A DNA stretch of 64,000 nucleotides from Hydractinia symbiolongicarpus (GCF_029227915.1 NC_079878.1:22099501-22163500), one strand, 5' to 3'. Positions 44,414-58,500 are shown, numbered from the stretch's first letter. Translations and numbers: made by a program. The notes: a model not told the origin generated them from the sequence alone.

Positions 44414-47017
44414 CACCGTCAGTGGGAGGGGTTCCACCTTAAGTTCTGACGCATCCGGTTCGTTTTGCTTCTGATTGTGGTTTTAACAAAACAAACGTAT
44501 TCTCACGTAGGCTGTTTTTATCAGTGTGAAATTTTGTTTTGAGCGTCACCACCAGCAGAACTAAACTTAACTGTACTGCCTTATCATTGCCAAAAATAAT
44601 GACGGGAGGAAGATCTTGTTGGGTCGTCCGCCCGCCATATTAATAGGAAATGCGTTAGCTGTGGGATACCTTCTTGTTTTTCGACTTCAGATATTGGTTT
44701 TGTTTCACCTGGCACGCGTGAAACTTTTCACAACCTTAGTTTTCGTGTTAAAAGAGGCAGGCAATGTTTCTTGTCTTGTTTTTCCTAATTAAAAACCTTG
44801 TATGAGACATGAAATAATCTCGATAATACTTCGTTGTCTGTAATCTCACACTTACACACAAACATACATAAAAATTTACTAGAATATAATAATTTGCGTT
44901 TAATTAGCTGCTTTGATTATCAAAACTATCTTTGCCTGAAATATTGTAAAAATTAAAGATTTACTTTGTAGATACCTCAGATGACACATTTTTCAAAGTA
45001 AATTTCGAAAATATGTCATATTTCTTTAATCACCAATTCATAAAATCCTTTGAAAATGGAAATCGTCTGACGAATTCCACTTTGTCATTTATTACATAGC
45101 AGGGGTTAAATTGTTTTACCACAAACAGATACAACAAACTTGTGCCACAAGCGTTATAGCTTGCACTCTGTCTTTTGTATACCTTTTACGCCCGCATAAT
45201 AACCTTGGTGGGCCTGAGTTAAAGGACTACCTACACCTTGTTAACACTACGCCTGGGTAGCTATGATCCTTCCTTTATCCACAAAACATCTTTTGTCTGG
45301 ATGCGGTACTCCGACTCCTCCACCAGAAAATATGGGCACCCAATCGAAAAACAAGGCCTTTCGCCTATGTCTTTTGCATCCGATAGGGTTGTACTTTTAT
45401 GCTTATGTTGTGCTTATATGCTTATGTTGTCCTTAGCCAATATAGAGAGACCCGAATGTTTTGCTTCATATACTGATAAGTCTGTTAAAAACCATGTTCG
45501 CCGACACAAGAATGAACTCCTGTCAAAGTTTTTAATGTTAAATGAAATGTTGCATGATGTTTCCGCCGGCTTCAAGGTTTTCCTCTTTTGGTCTTAAAGA
45601 TATTAAAACTTTATTTGTAGCAACGGCTCCACAAGCAAAAATAAAGTCAACACTACCGCCCTGGCAGAATATATTTTGCTCATTGCCAAAAATAATGTTT
45701 TTTATATTTATCTAGTCGGGTGGACGGTCCTTTTGGGTTGTCTACCCACCGCATCTAAAGCGAATAAATGTCTTTGGTATTTGGTTAAGATTTGTGGCAA
45801 TTGAACATTTAACTCATGCAAGGGATAAGCACATTATTGTTTGATTTTTTTTGTTGTCTTTTGTGGGTTTTTATTTCGCGTTTTTCGCGTTTTTTTATGT
45901 TTTTACATCATTATAACACAGTCCTTGTTTCTTAGTCAGTTCTCTCCTGGGAAAGTAAAATTAATAGGCTTTCTATACAGGTAGTTAAATTAATACATGA
46001 TAGAATCAAGTCTGCTTGACCTGGCGCTTCGGGACAGTTGGTTTTGGTTGCAGGGTTGTTTATGACAAATGGAGACTTCTATATAATTCCTTATTCATGT
46101 GTTTGTTAAACATACTTAACAGATTCAGTAAACAGAATTACTAGCATACGTGCCGTGATTAGCAAGATTAATATCGAAAGAGAAAAACACGTTCTGCATT
46201 ACTGAATGACACTGAGACACGTCACTGTGTTGGTAATTATAATTAGTAGATGAATTGTATCCGTAATAGTGAGACATTGATTGAGTGAGGCGACTACTGT
46301 GCCTCTAGTTACTGATGAATTATATATTTTAGGAGTAGCAAATATCAAACAAGCAGAGTTAGAAACATCAACACATGCACCTAGGAGAAATCTGAATGAA
46401 TCCAAAACTAAGATAACAACAGAGCTAACGTTTACGGACAGTCGATAACATGTCAGTGTCGGGTAAAAGTGCGCATATACCCTGCCCACGTGTTCAAGGA
46501 GTCTAGAAACTCGTGCTCACAGACAACCATCATGCAAAAGTAAAAAATACCAAACGCAGTGCGCAAACTAAGATGCCTGTGGTACAATTATCGATTTAAC
46601 GCCGGCGACGTAATTAATGACTTAAACGGATAGAGGTTAAGTAGAACACGCGTCGAGTGGATCCTAGAGTTTTTACAGGACTAAATGTCTAAACAAATAG
46701 CCGGCGAAATGAAATATAGCAAAAGACTACGTGTGAAAAAATATCTGAGCAATTCTAAGTCATTTGACTGAAGACATAAATAGTGAATGTACGAACAATA
46801 AAAAAATGGAAAAAAAATGTTGCATTGACAATAGTATAACATAATAAAGAATAACTATGTATTGTTTATGTTTCAACTTAATTGCAATTTTAATCCAAGT
46901 AGGTTAATTTCGTAAAGAGTAAAGTTAGCCCAAGTTTGCTGACTAATAGGTTTAGTGACTAACTATGCAAGGAATATCATCGCTCTCTGAGTTAATTTTA
47001 AACATATTTGAAAAAAA
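44414..47017 (+). repeat. 2.6-kb tandem unit 1
   Basis: 2604 bp from 'caccgtcagtgggaggggtt' to the next occurrence at 47018. Contains a forward hairpin box (about 44610-44640, degraded here), the right inverted arm (45680-45795) and about 1.2 kb of flank. Nearly identical to units 2 and 3. The 119-codon frame within it (45238) is not conserved in the diverged copy III. Confidence 0.95.
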
Positions 47018-49620
47018 CACCGTCAGTGGGAGGGGTTCCACCTTAAGTTCTGACGCATCCGGTTCGTTTTGCTTCTGATTGTGGTTTTAACAAAACAAAC
47101 GTATTCTCACGTAGGCTGTTTTTATCAGTTTAAAATATTGTTTTGAGCGTCACCACCAGCAGAACTAAACTTAACTGTACTGCCTTATCATTACCAAAAA
47201 TAATGACGGGTGGACGATCTTGTTGGGTCGTCCGCCCACCATATTAATAGGAAATGCGTTAGCTGTGGGATGCCTTCTTGTTTTTCGATTTCAGATATTG
47301 GTTTTGTTTCACCTGGCACGCGTGAAACTTTTCACAACCTTAGTTTTCGTGTTAAAAGAGGCAGGCAATGTTTCTTGCCTTGTTTTCCCTAATTGAAAAC
47401 CTTGTATGAGACATGAAATAATCTCGATAATACTTCGTTGTCTGTAATCTCACACTTACACACAAACATACATAAAAATTTACTAGAATATAATAATTTG
47501 CGTTTAATTAGCTGCTTTGATTATCAAAACTATCTTTGCCTGAAATATTGTAAAAATTAAAGATTTACTTTGTAGATACCTCAGATGACACATTTTTCAA
47601 AGTAAATTTCGAAAATATGTCATATTCCTTTAATCACCAATTCATAAAATCCTTTGAAAATGGAAATCGTCTGACGAATTCCACTTTGTCATTTATTACA
47701 TAGCAGGGGTTAAATCGTTTTACAACAAACAGATACAACAAACTTGTGCCACAAGCGTTATAGCTTGCACTCTGTCTTTTGTATACCTTTTACGCCCGCA
47801 TAATAACCTTGGTGGGCCTGAGTTAAAGGACTACCTACACCTTGTTAACACTACGCCTGGGTAGCTATGATCCTTCCTTTATCCACAAAACATCTTTTGT
47901 CTGGATGCAATACTCCGACTCCTCCACCAGAAAATATGGGCACCCAATCGAAAAACAAGGCCTTTCGCCCATGTCTTTTGCATCTGATAGGGTTGTACTT
48001 TTATGCTTATGTTGTGCTTATATGCTCATGTTGTCCTTAGCCAATATAGAGAGACCCGAATGTTTTGCTTCATATACTGATAAGTCTGTTAAAAACAATG
48101 TTCGCCGGCACAAGAATGAACTACTGTCAAAGTTTTTAATGTTAAATGAAATGTTGCATGATGTTTCCGCCGGCTTCAAGGTTTTCCTTTTTTGGTCTTA
48201 AAGATATTAAAACTTTATTTGTAGCAACGGCTCCACAAGCAAAAATAAAGTCAACACTACCGCCCTGGCAGAAAATATTTTGCTCATTGCCAAAAATAAT
48301 GTTTTTTATATTTATCTAGTCGGGTGGACGGTCCTTTTGGGTTGTCTACCCACCGCATCTAAAGCGAATAAATGTCTTTGGTATTTGGTTAAGATTTGTG
48401 GCAATTGAACATTTAACTCATGCAAGGGATAAGCACATTATTGTTTGATTTTTTTGTTTTCTTTTGTGGGTTTTTATTTCGCGTTTTTCGCGTTTTTTTA
48501 TGTTTTTACATCATTATAACACAGTCCTTGTTTCTTAGTCCGCTCTCTCCTGGGAAAGTAAAATTGATAGGCTTTCTATACAGGTAGTTAAATTAATACA
48601 TGATAGAATCAAGTCTGCTTGACCTGGCGCTTCGGGACAGTTGGTTTTGGTTGCAGGGTTGTTTATGACAAATGGAGACTTCTATATAATTCCTTATTCA
48701 TGTGTTTGTTAAACATACTTAACAGATTCAGCAAACAGAATTACTAGCATACGTGCCGTGATTAGCAAGATTAATATAGAAAGAGAAAAACACGTTCTGC
48801 ATTACTGAATGACACTGAGACACGTCACTGTGTTGGTAATTATAATTAGTAGATGAATTGTATCCGTAATAGTGAGACATTGATTGAGTGAGGCGACTAC
48901 TGTGCCTCTAGTTACTGATGAATTATATATTTTAGGAGTAGCAAATATCAAACAAGCAGAGTTAGAAACATCAACACATGCACCTAGGAGAAATCTGAAT
49001 GAATCCAAAACTAAGATAACAACAGAGCTAACGTTTACGGACCGTCGATAACATGTCAGTGTCGGGTAAAAGTGCGCATATACCCTGCCGACGTGTTCAA
49101 GGAGTCTAGAAACTCGTGCTCACAGACAACCATCATGCAAAAGTAAAAAATACCAAACGCAGTGCGCAAACTAAGATGCCTGTGGTACAATTATCGATTT
49201 AACGCCGGCGACGTAATTAATGACTTAAACGGATAGAGGTTAAGTAGAACACGCGTCGAGTGGATCCTAGAGTTTTTACAGGACTAAATGTCTAAACAAA
49301 TAGCCGGCGAAATGAAATATAGCAAAAGACTACGTGTGAAAAAATATCTGAGCAATTCTAAGTCATTTGACTGAAGACATAAATAGTGAATGTACGAACA
49401 ATAAAAAAATGGAAAAAAAATGTTGCATTGACAATTGTATAATATAATAAAGAATAACTATGTATTGTTTATGTTTCAACTTAATTGCAATTTTAATCCA
49501 AGTAGGTTAATTTCGTAAAGAGTAAAGTTAGCCCAAGTTTGCTGACTAATAGGTTTAGTGACTAACTATGCAAGAAATATCATCGCTCTCTGAGTTAATT
49601 TTAAACATAATTGAAAAAAA
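47018..49620 (+). repeat. 2.6-kb tandem unit 2
   Basis: 2603 bp. Differs from unit 1 by scattered single-base changes and tiny indels. Near-identity indicates recent duplication or ongoing conversion. Confidence 0.95.
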
Positions 49621-52171
49621 CACCGTCAGTGGGAGGGGTTCCACCTTAAGTTCTGACGCATCCGGTTCGTTTTGCTTCTGATTGTGGTTTTAACAAAACA
49701 AACGTATTCTCACGTAGGCTGTTTTTATCAGTTTGAAATATTGTTTTGAGCGTCACCACCAGCAGAACTAAACTTAACTGTACTGCCTTATCATTGCCAA
49801 AAATAATGACGGGTGGACGATCTTGTTGGGTCGTCCGCCCACCATATTAATAGGAAATGCGTTAGCTGTGGGATGCCTTCTTGTTTTTCGATTTCAGATA
49901 TTGGTTTTGTTTCACCTGGCACGCGTAAAACTTTTCACAACCTCTTGTTTTTCCTAATTGAAAACCTTGTATGAGACATGAAATAATCTCGATAATACTT
50001 CGTTGTCTGTAATCTCACACTTACACACAAACATACATAAAAATTTAATAGAATATAATAATTTGCGTTTAATTAGCTGCTTTGATTATCAAAACTATCT
50101 TTGCCTGAAATATTGTAAAAATTAAAGATTTACTTTGTAGATACCTCAGATGACACATTTTTCAAAGTAAATTTCGAAAATATGTCATATTCCTTTAATC
50201 ACCAATTCATAAAATCCTTTGAAAATAAAAATCGTCTGACGAATTCCACTTTGTCATTTATTACATAGCAGGGGTTAAATCGTTTTACAACAAACAGATA
50301 CAACAAACTTGTGCCACAAGCGTTTTAGCTTGCGCTCTGTCTTTTGTATACCTTTTACGCCCGCATAATAACCTTGGTGGGCCTGAGTTAAAGGACTACC
50401 TACACCTTGTTAACACTACGCCTGGGTAGCTATGATCCTTCCTTTATCCACAAAACATCTTTTGTCTGGATGCAGTACTCCGACTCCTCCACCAGAAAAT
50501 ATGGGCACCCAATCGAAAAACAAGGCCTTTCGCCCATGTCTTTTGCATCCGATAGGGTTGTACTTTTATGCTTATGTTGTGCTTATATGCTCATGTTGTC
50601 CTTAGCCAATATAGAGAGACCCGAATGTTTTGCTTCATATACTGATAAGTCTGTTAAAAACCATGTTCGCCGGCACAAGAATGAACTACTGTCAAAGTTT
50701 TTAATGTTAAATGAAATGTTGCATGATGTTTCCGCCGGCTTCAAGGTTTTCCTTTTTTGGTCTTAAAGATATTAAAACTTTATTTGTAGCAACGGCTCCA
50801 CAAGCAAAAATAAAGTCAACACTACCGCCCTGGCAGAAAATATTTTGCTCATTGCCAAAAATAATGTTTTTTATATTTATCTAGTCGGGTGGACGGTTCT
50901 TTTGGGTTGTCTACCCACCGCATCTAAAGCGAATAAATGTCTTTGGTATTTGGTTAAGATTTGTGGCAATTGAACATTTAACTCATGCAAGGGATAAGCA
51001 CATTATTGTTTGATTTTTTTTGTTGTCTTTTGTGGGTTTTTATTTCGCGTTTTTTTATGTTTTTACATCATTATAACACAGTCCTTGTTTCTTAGCCCGC
51101 TCTCTCCTGGGAAAGTAAAATTGATAGGCTTTCTATACAGGTAGTTAAATTAATACATGATAGAATCAAGTCTACTTGACCGGGCGCTTCGGGACAGTTG
51201 GTTTTGGTTGCAGGGTTGTTTATGACAAATGGAGACTTCTATATTATTCCTTATTCATGTGTTTGTTAAACATACTTAACAGATTCAGTAAACAGAATTA
51301 CTAGCATACGTGCCGTGATTAGCAAGATTAATATCGAAAGAGAAAAACACGTTCTGCATTACTGAATGACACTGAGACACGTCACTGTGTTGGTAATTTT
51401 AATTAGTAGATGAATTGTATCCGTAATAGTGAGACATTGATTGAGTGAGGCGACTACTGTGCCTCTAGTTACTGATGAATTATATATTTTAGGAGTAGCA
51501 AATATCAAACAAGCAGAGTTAGAAACATCAACACATGCACCTAGGAGAAATCTGAATGAATCCAAAACTAAGATAACAACAGAGCTAACGTTTACGGACA
51601 GTCGATAACATGTCAGTGTCGGGTAAAAGTGCGCATATACCCTGCCCACGTGTTCAAGGAGTCTAGAAACTCGTGCTCACAGACAACCATCATGCAAAAG
51701 TAAAAAATACCAAACGCAGTGCGCAAACTAAGACGCCTGTGGTAGAATTATCGATTTAACGCCGGCGACGTAATTAATGACTTAAACGCATAGAGGTTAT
51801 GTGGAACACGCGTCGAGTGGATCCTAGAGTTTTTACAGGACTAAATGTCTAAACAAATAGCCGGCGAAATGAAATATAGCAAAAGACTACGTGTGAAAAA
51901 ATATCTGAGCAATTCTAAGTCATTTGACTGAAGACATAAATAGTGAATGTACGAACAATAAAAAAATGGAAAAAAAATGTTGCATTAACAATTGTATAAT
52001 ATAATAAAGAATAACTATGTATTGTTTATGTTTCAACTTAATTGCAATTTTAATCCAAGTAGGTTAATTTCGTAAAGAGTGAAGTTAGCCCAAGTTTGCT
52101 GACTAATAGGTTTAGTGACTAACTATGCAAGGAATATCATCGCTCTCTGAGTTAATTTTAAACATATTTGA
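49621..52171 (+). repeat. 2.6-kb tandem unit 3
   Basis: About 2551 bp. It lacks a 38-bp block present in units 1 and 2 (after 'cttttcacaacct', near 49943) and one 9-bp 'tttttcgcg' step (near 51048). It is followed by unique continuation of the repeat, not a fourth unit. Confidence 0.95.
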
Positions 52172-52570
52172 TACCATCTAAGGTGTCGAAATTTGAGCAA
52201 AGATGCCTATAGTTGTTGTTTAAACATGTATACAATTGGAAAATGAACACGACATTTAAGTTAAACTAAAATATAAAGAACATATTATGGTTTGCGTTTT
52301 ATTACGTCACTTTGGTTAAGTAATTTCTTCCATCAGCATCTTTCCAAACATAAGTGATGTGTGGTGTTGGCTTCGTGTGAATTATGAAGTGTTGTTTCAA
52401 GTTCAACCTTCTTTGAATTAAATTCAAACTAATTTAAAATAAAAGCACAGCACAATTATTACTAGGGAAGCAAGATTTCATTAAGCTCTTTAAAGATTGT
52501 TATCTTGCCAGGATCAGCTTGAAAATCAGATGCTGAGTAATAGCTGGATACGGACCAAAAATACAGGCGA

Positions 52571-53640
52571 CTTAACGAATGTTCGACTTAAGCGAAGCTC
52601 CCGTTAAGTCAAACTTTAGGAAAAATAAGATAATAGTTCGAGTTAAGGCGATTTTTTTTAAAAAGAACTGTGGGAATGGGGAAGGTTTGCAAGTTCCCTA
52701 CACTACATATATCCGGACAAGTGAAGTTTATATCTATTTCAAAAAATGAATTAATTAGAATTAATAAATTTAATTCTTATCAAACAAATTGTTTTTCCTC
52801 TTTTCTTTAAAGTTCGAGTTATCCGAAGGAATGGTCTGAAGGGGGACTCGAAAATTGTTCGAGACAAAAAAGGACTGAAAATGTTGAATTTGGAAGCTTT
52901 TTACTTTTTTATTATTTTCTGTGGAAAATAATAGTAACAAAGCGTTGTTTAAGGTTTTCAACCCGTTTCCAGGATAACAAGCTTTCCATTTTCAATACAA
53001 GAAAGCGAATTTCGCTCCCATGTGTAATAAAAATGAAGAGGTCTTGCATCGTTTCCAGTGCATCTCGGACTTCATTTGTTGAATGATCGGTTGTTTCCAC
53101 ACTGTCATTCTCTTGTGGATCATTTTTTATCACGTTCACTTTTGCATTCTGCCGTTTCATAACTTCGGTAGATGTGGTCACTTCACTATCCAGGTCACCA
53201 AATTCTTTAGTTGACTCATTTGCTTGATTATCCAACATTTAAATGGAGTGTCATCATCCTTCTCTTTTGCCTTTTGTTTTGATTGACTTATTAGATACCT
53301 TAAAACAATTAATGAAAGTTTCCTTTGATACAGCGTTCCATGACGCCAAGTTTTTCATTGCTTGCAAAATATAATTCCTTGACAGTGTTTTGTGCTTTCC
53401 ACTGCTCTCATGCAAAGACGATTGACTTTTTTTCGGTAATTGGTTTCGATGCTTCGTATCACGCCTTGGTTCCTTGATTGAAGAACATACATTGTATTTG
53501 GAGGCTGAAACATTATCCAATGCTTTGCATATTACATCCCCATTGTTTTTGCGAATTCTAGGGTTTATTCTTTAAGTGTGATTTTATCAACAGGGATTTT
53601 TTGACTTCTCTTCCCAACAAACCATTAAAAGCCATCTGTT
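52571..53640 (-). pseudogene. Internally deleted Tigger (pogo) transposase
   Basis: Minus strand. An HTH-like start, KITLKE ... TLEFAK ... (about 53590-53530), and ALDNVSASKYNVCSSIKEPR (CENP-B/psq-type HTH) run straight into NYILQAMKNLASWNAVSKET and FINCFK. That is the region after the DDE domain in Tigger. The ~200-residue catalytic domain is missing. The C-terminal acidic part (53238-52912) follows after a frame change at about 53245. Beyond it, 52571-52870 holds 'acttaacgaatgttcgactt' and 'gttcgagttatccga' blocks typical of Tigger terminal sequences. A non-autonomous, dead derivative inserted in repeat copy II. Confidence 0.7.
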
Positions 53641-54090
53641 TGATCTAAATTTCGACTCAAAGAGTGTGTATTGCTTTTTCAATGTTTTAAAAGTTCAAAC
53701 AATTTAAAAAAAAACGAAGGAATTCCATTCCAGTTAAACATTCAAATTCTACTGAAAAAGATTGACAGGAAAAGGAAAGGTTTGACTTGAAGTCAAATTG
53801 TTCCGAGGTAACGCCTAACTTTTTTAACCAACTGAGATTTTCCTGTTTGCAAGAGTACAAGTTATAGGGATATTTTTAGCCTGAGAAGGGGTTGTATCTT
53901 TAAAGGACCAATACATTTGGGTTTTATCTTTATTTATTGTATTTCCTTTTATTCAGTTTAAAATATTAATCCATTAGCATATTAATATGTATATCAAAAT
54001 AATTAGATAAAAAAATTCACTTTTACTGTACCACAAATTGAAAATTCTCTAGGACATGTTCGTTTCCGGCCATGATTATCATCATCATAG
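53641..54090. other. Non-coding
   Basis: Probably the 5' remainder of the Tigger derivative plus flank; its outer terminal repeat was not located. Confidence 0.4.
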
Positions 54091-54094
54091 AGAT

Positions 54095-54420
54095 GATATA
54101 TATATATATCAGTCTTGGCAGACGACGAAATAAGATCGTCAGTCCGCCTAGTAAATATAAGTAAATATTATTTAAGGCATCGCGTCTGTGTTTATTTTTG
54201 CATGCGGCGCCCCTTATAAATATTTTACACTTATAGAAAACACCACACACCAGAGAATCAACGTTTTTCATCTCCACACCACGAGCAGAAAAAAGTAGAA
54301 TCGGATGCGTCAAAGCTTAATTTAACTTCTTTTAAATGTTTTTTTTTTAACTTTCTCCAGACGGGAGGACAATCTCTTTCTATGGGTAAGTCTGCCCACA
54401 GTATTCCATATAAAGCAAAT
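54095..54420. repeat. Short palindromic element (MITE-like)
   Basis: Minus-sense hairpin box at about 54110-54165 ('gatcgtcagtccgcctagta') and plus-sense box at about 54355-54405 ('ccagacgggaggacaatctc', 'gtctgcccacag') face each other across ~200 bp. Related to, but diverged from, the arms of the large repeat family. Non-coding. Confidence 0.6.
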
Positions 54421-55559
54421 GACTCTTCACTTTTTGACAAAGAGTGTACGCAGTACCTTCAGTTAGTCACACTTGAGTATTACCTTGTTTTTATTTTCTT
54501 CTTATTTTTTGGCTATTCTCATTGTTATTGCTTCCCTAAAAAAATAATAAGCAAGAATTTGCTTAAGCTTTTAAATCAAAAATTTAAATTATCCCAAAGT
54601 TGGACCTATATTATCAATAGGAGTCATGATAAGAGCGCTTATAGTGCGCTTATGCTATTTTTAACTACATTCTACGTAACCTTTGCGCTTTGGCGTCACT
54701 TATTACGTATCAGGCGTTCGCCGCTAAAGCAAACACAGCAACCTTGTGCCACAGGCGTTTTAGCTTGCGCACTGCGTTTGTTATACCTTTTAATTCTGCA
54801 TGATAGCCCTCAGTGGGTCTGTGTCTCTTGACTCAGTATATACCAGTCGGAAAATAAAATTTCCTAACCTTTTACCTTTTCATAGCGCAGCCTTTATAAA
54901 TGTGTACACGTTTTATCAACAGTTTGCGCTATCTCTACACGCTATCCCTGTTTTTTAGATTGATTTAGATTCCCTCTAGCCGAATGTGTTTGACGTTTCT
55001 AGCACAGTCCTTCTGCTTTGCCTAATATTCGGTACTCACAAACTGTCCAATACAATATAACAATTACCTGAGGCGTGCAATGGTTTTTCTAACCAATCTA
55101 TATCTACCTATTACAAATGCAATTTACCTACCAATTGGTATAACTACCGGAGAAACACGTGAATTGGTCTTATTCAGGAATGAAGAAACGCGTTTTTTCT
55201 TTTTCCTTCAAACCATCGCCAATCACAGCACGTACTCTGTGAATTCCGTTTAACACGTCTCCTAAGAATGGCCAACAATTAAATACAGAAGAAATTATAG
55301 GGAGGCCCCTATTCGTCGTTAACTGACCTGCGATTATGACCGCTGTTACCAGATCGAGTAGCTTTGATTCTACCCGGGTAAATCTCAATATCGGAACAGA
55401 AATGCGTATAAGAAATAAGGCCAATGCATATGACGATGACCTTAATTAAAGTCTTTTTCTCCATAGGACACATATAATTTTTTTCTGCAAACTAGACTCA
55501 TCCAATCGAAGATATATGCCTCGTACCCATGTCTTTACCGCAACCTGCTGTGTTGTGCT
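54421..55559 (+). repeat. Repeat-family segment matching 34.66-35.17 kb
   Basis: From about 54690 it matches 34660-35170 in order ('gcaaacacagcaaccttgtg', 'accttttaattctgcatga', 'tctcttgactcagtata'). The rest is unmatched, non-coding sequence. The 149-codon frame over 54382-54831 is not supported by its counterpart near 34.7 kb. Confidence 0.6.
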
Positions 55560-58500
55560 AATGTAATATCGCAAATTCGCTGTCAAAGTATAAAGAAGAA
55601 TTTTTTTTATTTTATGTACCAATAAACTTGTAGAAATCCATGGTCGCGGGAATAAGAATAGGCTTATATTAACGATGATAACCCTCTCTACTATGTTTTT
55701 ATTGCTGCTAACATTAACTTGTTATACTTTTTATTCAGAAACAATTTTAGAAAAAGATAAGTTTTTAAGAAGTCGAAATTTTGGATACCTCTTAAAAACT
55801 TTTAAAGACATTTATTCCCCTTGAATACCGTGGGTAGTCAACCCAAAAGGATCGTCCACCCGACTAGATAAATATAAAAAACATTATTTTTAACAAAGTG
55901 CAAATCAACTTCTGCCAAGCCGGTGGAGTGAGTTTTGTTCATGCTTGTGACGGCGTTTCTACAAATAAAAATTCAACGTTATTAAAATCATAAAAGAGAA
56001 ACCTTAATTGTCTTATTTTTGAACCAAACAAACTGCAATGTCAAAAGCACAAAACATTATTAAATCATAATGCATTTCTAATACTATCAGACGGGCGGAC
56101 AAAGTCTATACCCTGAGTTGATTCTTCCCACATTCCCATAAAGATATATTTATACTAGTTATCCTTCTCTATAAGTTTGTCAAACCACCTGTACTTTAAC
56201 AATTTATACCTGAGAAGTCAATATTTGATCCAATTTTTACCAAAAATACCCATTCTTGCGCAGGAACGTCTGTCATCTCACTTCTAAATATATATACTTT
56301 GAGAGCATCAAACACCTTGACTAGACCTTGACTTTTTCACTCTTTCGGTTATGTGTAAGTAGGTAGACTTCACCCAGAGAGAGAGGGAGAAAGTTCACCT
56401 GTCTGGATAAACTAAATAAACTTATTTTAAGATATTAGCTACAAACGTATGTGGCGTACTTTACGACGGGGCTTAATATTGCATTTTCGTTTGTCTTTGC
56501 TTGTGGCTCATTGCCATATAAGAAAGCCTGACCCGTTGTCATCCTTTAGGAAAGTTTATTCTTTTTGGAGATAATAATAAGCCTCAAATGTGACGTACTA
56601 CGCATACTTTTTGTTTCTTTTCTTTTAAATCACATTTAATTGACTCGTATAACATCTTGTGTTTTAAAGTGATCTTTGATGTCATTATTACGAATACCGG
56701 TGGGCGCACTTACTTGAAAAGATAGAGAGAGTTGTCCAACCGTCTGGAGGTATTATTAGAGGATATTTTTCTGCACCTATCTTCACTTATGTTTTTTTTG
56801 TCAGCGTAAAATATTGTTTTGAGCGTTGCCACGAGCAAAAGTAAACCAACCGTACTGCCTTATCGCGCATTCATTCGTTCATTGCCAAAAATATTGTTTT
56901 TTATATTTATCTAGACGGGTGGACGGTCTTATTGGGTCATGTGTCTACAATAATTAAAGGAGATGAGTTTGCTGTTACAATCTTTGTTTTTTTTTTCCAT
57001 TGTTGTTGCGTTATCCGGCACGACCGAACCTTTTTAGAACCTTATCTTAGTTTTTGTGTTAATACAGGCAGGAAATATTTCTTGCCTTGTTTTCCATAAT
57101 TGTAAACCTTTAGAATTACTTCGTATGAGGCGTGAAAGGATTTCAATGATTATTATCATCTAGGTCATTAACTTAGCTATATTAGTATTTATTTTCTCAG
57201 TTTTACGAGATAACTACGCTGCTTTGTCCTTTACTACGCAATAAAAATTTAGTGCTTTACTTTTTCTATATAAAGTAAGTAATACAAATTAATATATATT
57301 TTTCATAGATACCTGTGCGATGTAGAGCCATACATAAATTTATATAGTTAGCAAGTTTTTAGGACAGAATAACACTTTAGGTAACATATAAAATAATTTA
57401 CACAGTGTTGCCATTCTGACCGGTGATGCTGGACAGGGTATATTAATCAGTTTTTAATTACTATCTAATCTAGATTGTATTAGTTCTAAAGTCTGTGTTT
57501 TGCCTTTCGCTACCCATGTCTTTCTCATTCTTTGTCATCTAGACTTTGCCCAAAGAATGAAACTAAACTGTTCTTAGCCAATTTTTCTCCCCCAGCTTGA
57601 TAGAATGCTAAACCAACTTAATCTTCTGATACAGGTAACACGTCTAATGCTACAAACACTTTTCGTGCTTTTATATCATTTTGACAGAATAACTTGATAA
57701 AATAAGAAGCCTGAGAAAGGTCGCAAAATAAAAACAGAAAAGAGCTAGGTGAGCATCGAATGTGATTTAACCCTATTCATTGCAGGATTGTTTGAACATA
57801 TTATGACCGGTGAGCGGATTCCAAAAAATCGGATTAATCACGTGTCAAAGACATGGTAAATAATTTTTCATGATGAAACAAAGTTGTGTTGTAAGTTGCA
57901 AGGTCTAAGGATAATCCTAGCAAGAGTTATTATATTTTCCCCAATTATAATGGTTTCATAGAGATGGGTTTTTTTTGTTTCAAGTAATAGCCAGTATCAA
58001 AGCCTCTGCAAGGCATGGGGCCTAAAAATTTGGCATGCAGGTGTCTAATAGATAAATATTGACACTCAGTAAGTATCATAGGCATGCGGCATAGCATTAA
58101 GGAGTTGTTAAAGCACCGTCAGGGGGGGGGGGCTGGACAATCTTATTGGGTCATCCGCCCACCATATTAAAAGGAAATGCGTTACCAGTGGGATAACTTC
58201 TTGTTTTTCCATTTCAGATATTGTTTTTGTTTCATCTGGCACGCGTGAAACTTTTCACAACCTTAATTTTCGTGTAAAGAGAGGCAGGAAATGTTTCTTA
58301 GCTTCTTTTTCCTAATTGAAAACCTTGCATGAGACACGAAATAACTCAATAATAATTCGTTGTCCGTAAGCTCACACTTACACACAAACATACATAAAAA
58401 TTTACTAGGATATTATTTTCTGCGTTTGCTTACCTGCTTTGATCATCAAAACTACTTTTGCCTGAAATATTGTAAAATTTAAAGACTTACTTTGTAGATA

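Larger units (their letters stand above)
42905..52570 (+). repeat. Dispersed non-coding repeat, copy II, internally triplicated
   Basis: Same order of blocks as copies I and III. Left inverted arm at 43095-43205. The right half, including the right arm, is present three times in tandem (44414-52171). After the last unit it continues with 'gataccatctaaggtgtcga' (compare 60395) to 'atgctgagtaatagctggat' (about 52530). A Tigger derivative interrupts it at about 52571. Confidence 0.85.

Noticed and set aside
45238-45597. 119-codon frame repeated almost unchanged at 47842 and 50407
   Set aside because: Its preservation only reflects the recent 2.6-kb triplication. The older copy near 58.77-58.98 kb has it destroyed, the start is TTG, and no family resemblance is seen.
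46199-46489. 96-codon minus-strand frame, also at 48802 and 51359
   Set aside because: Same reason: carried by the tandem repeat; shortened and altered in the diverged copy at 59655-59870.
54382-54831. 149-codon plus-strand frame
   Set aside because: Spans the end of a palindromic element and a dispersed repeat; the matching repeat at ~34.7 kb does not preserve it.
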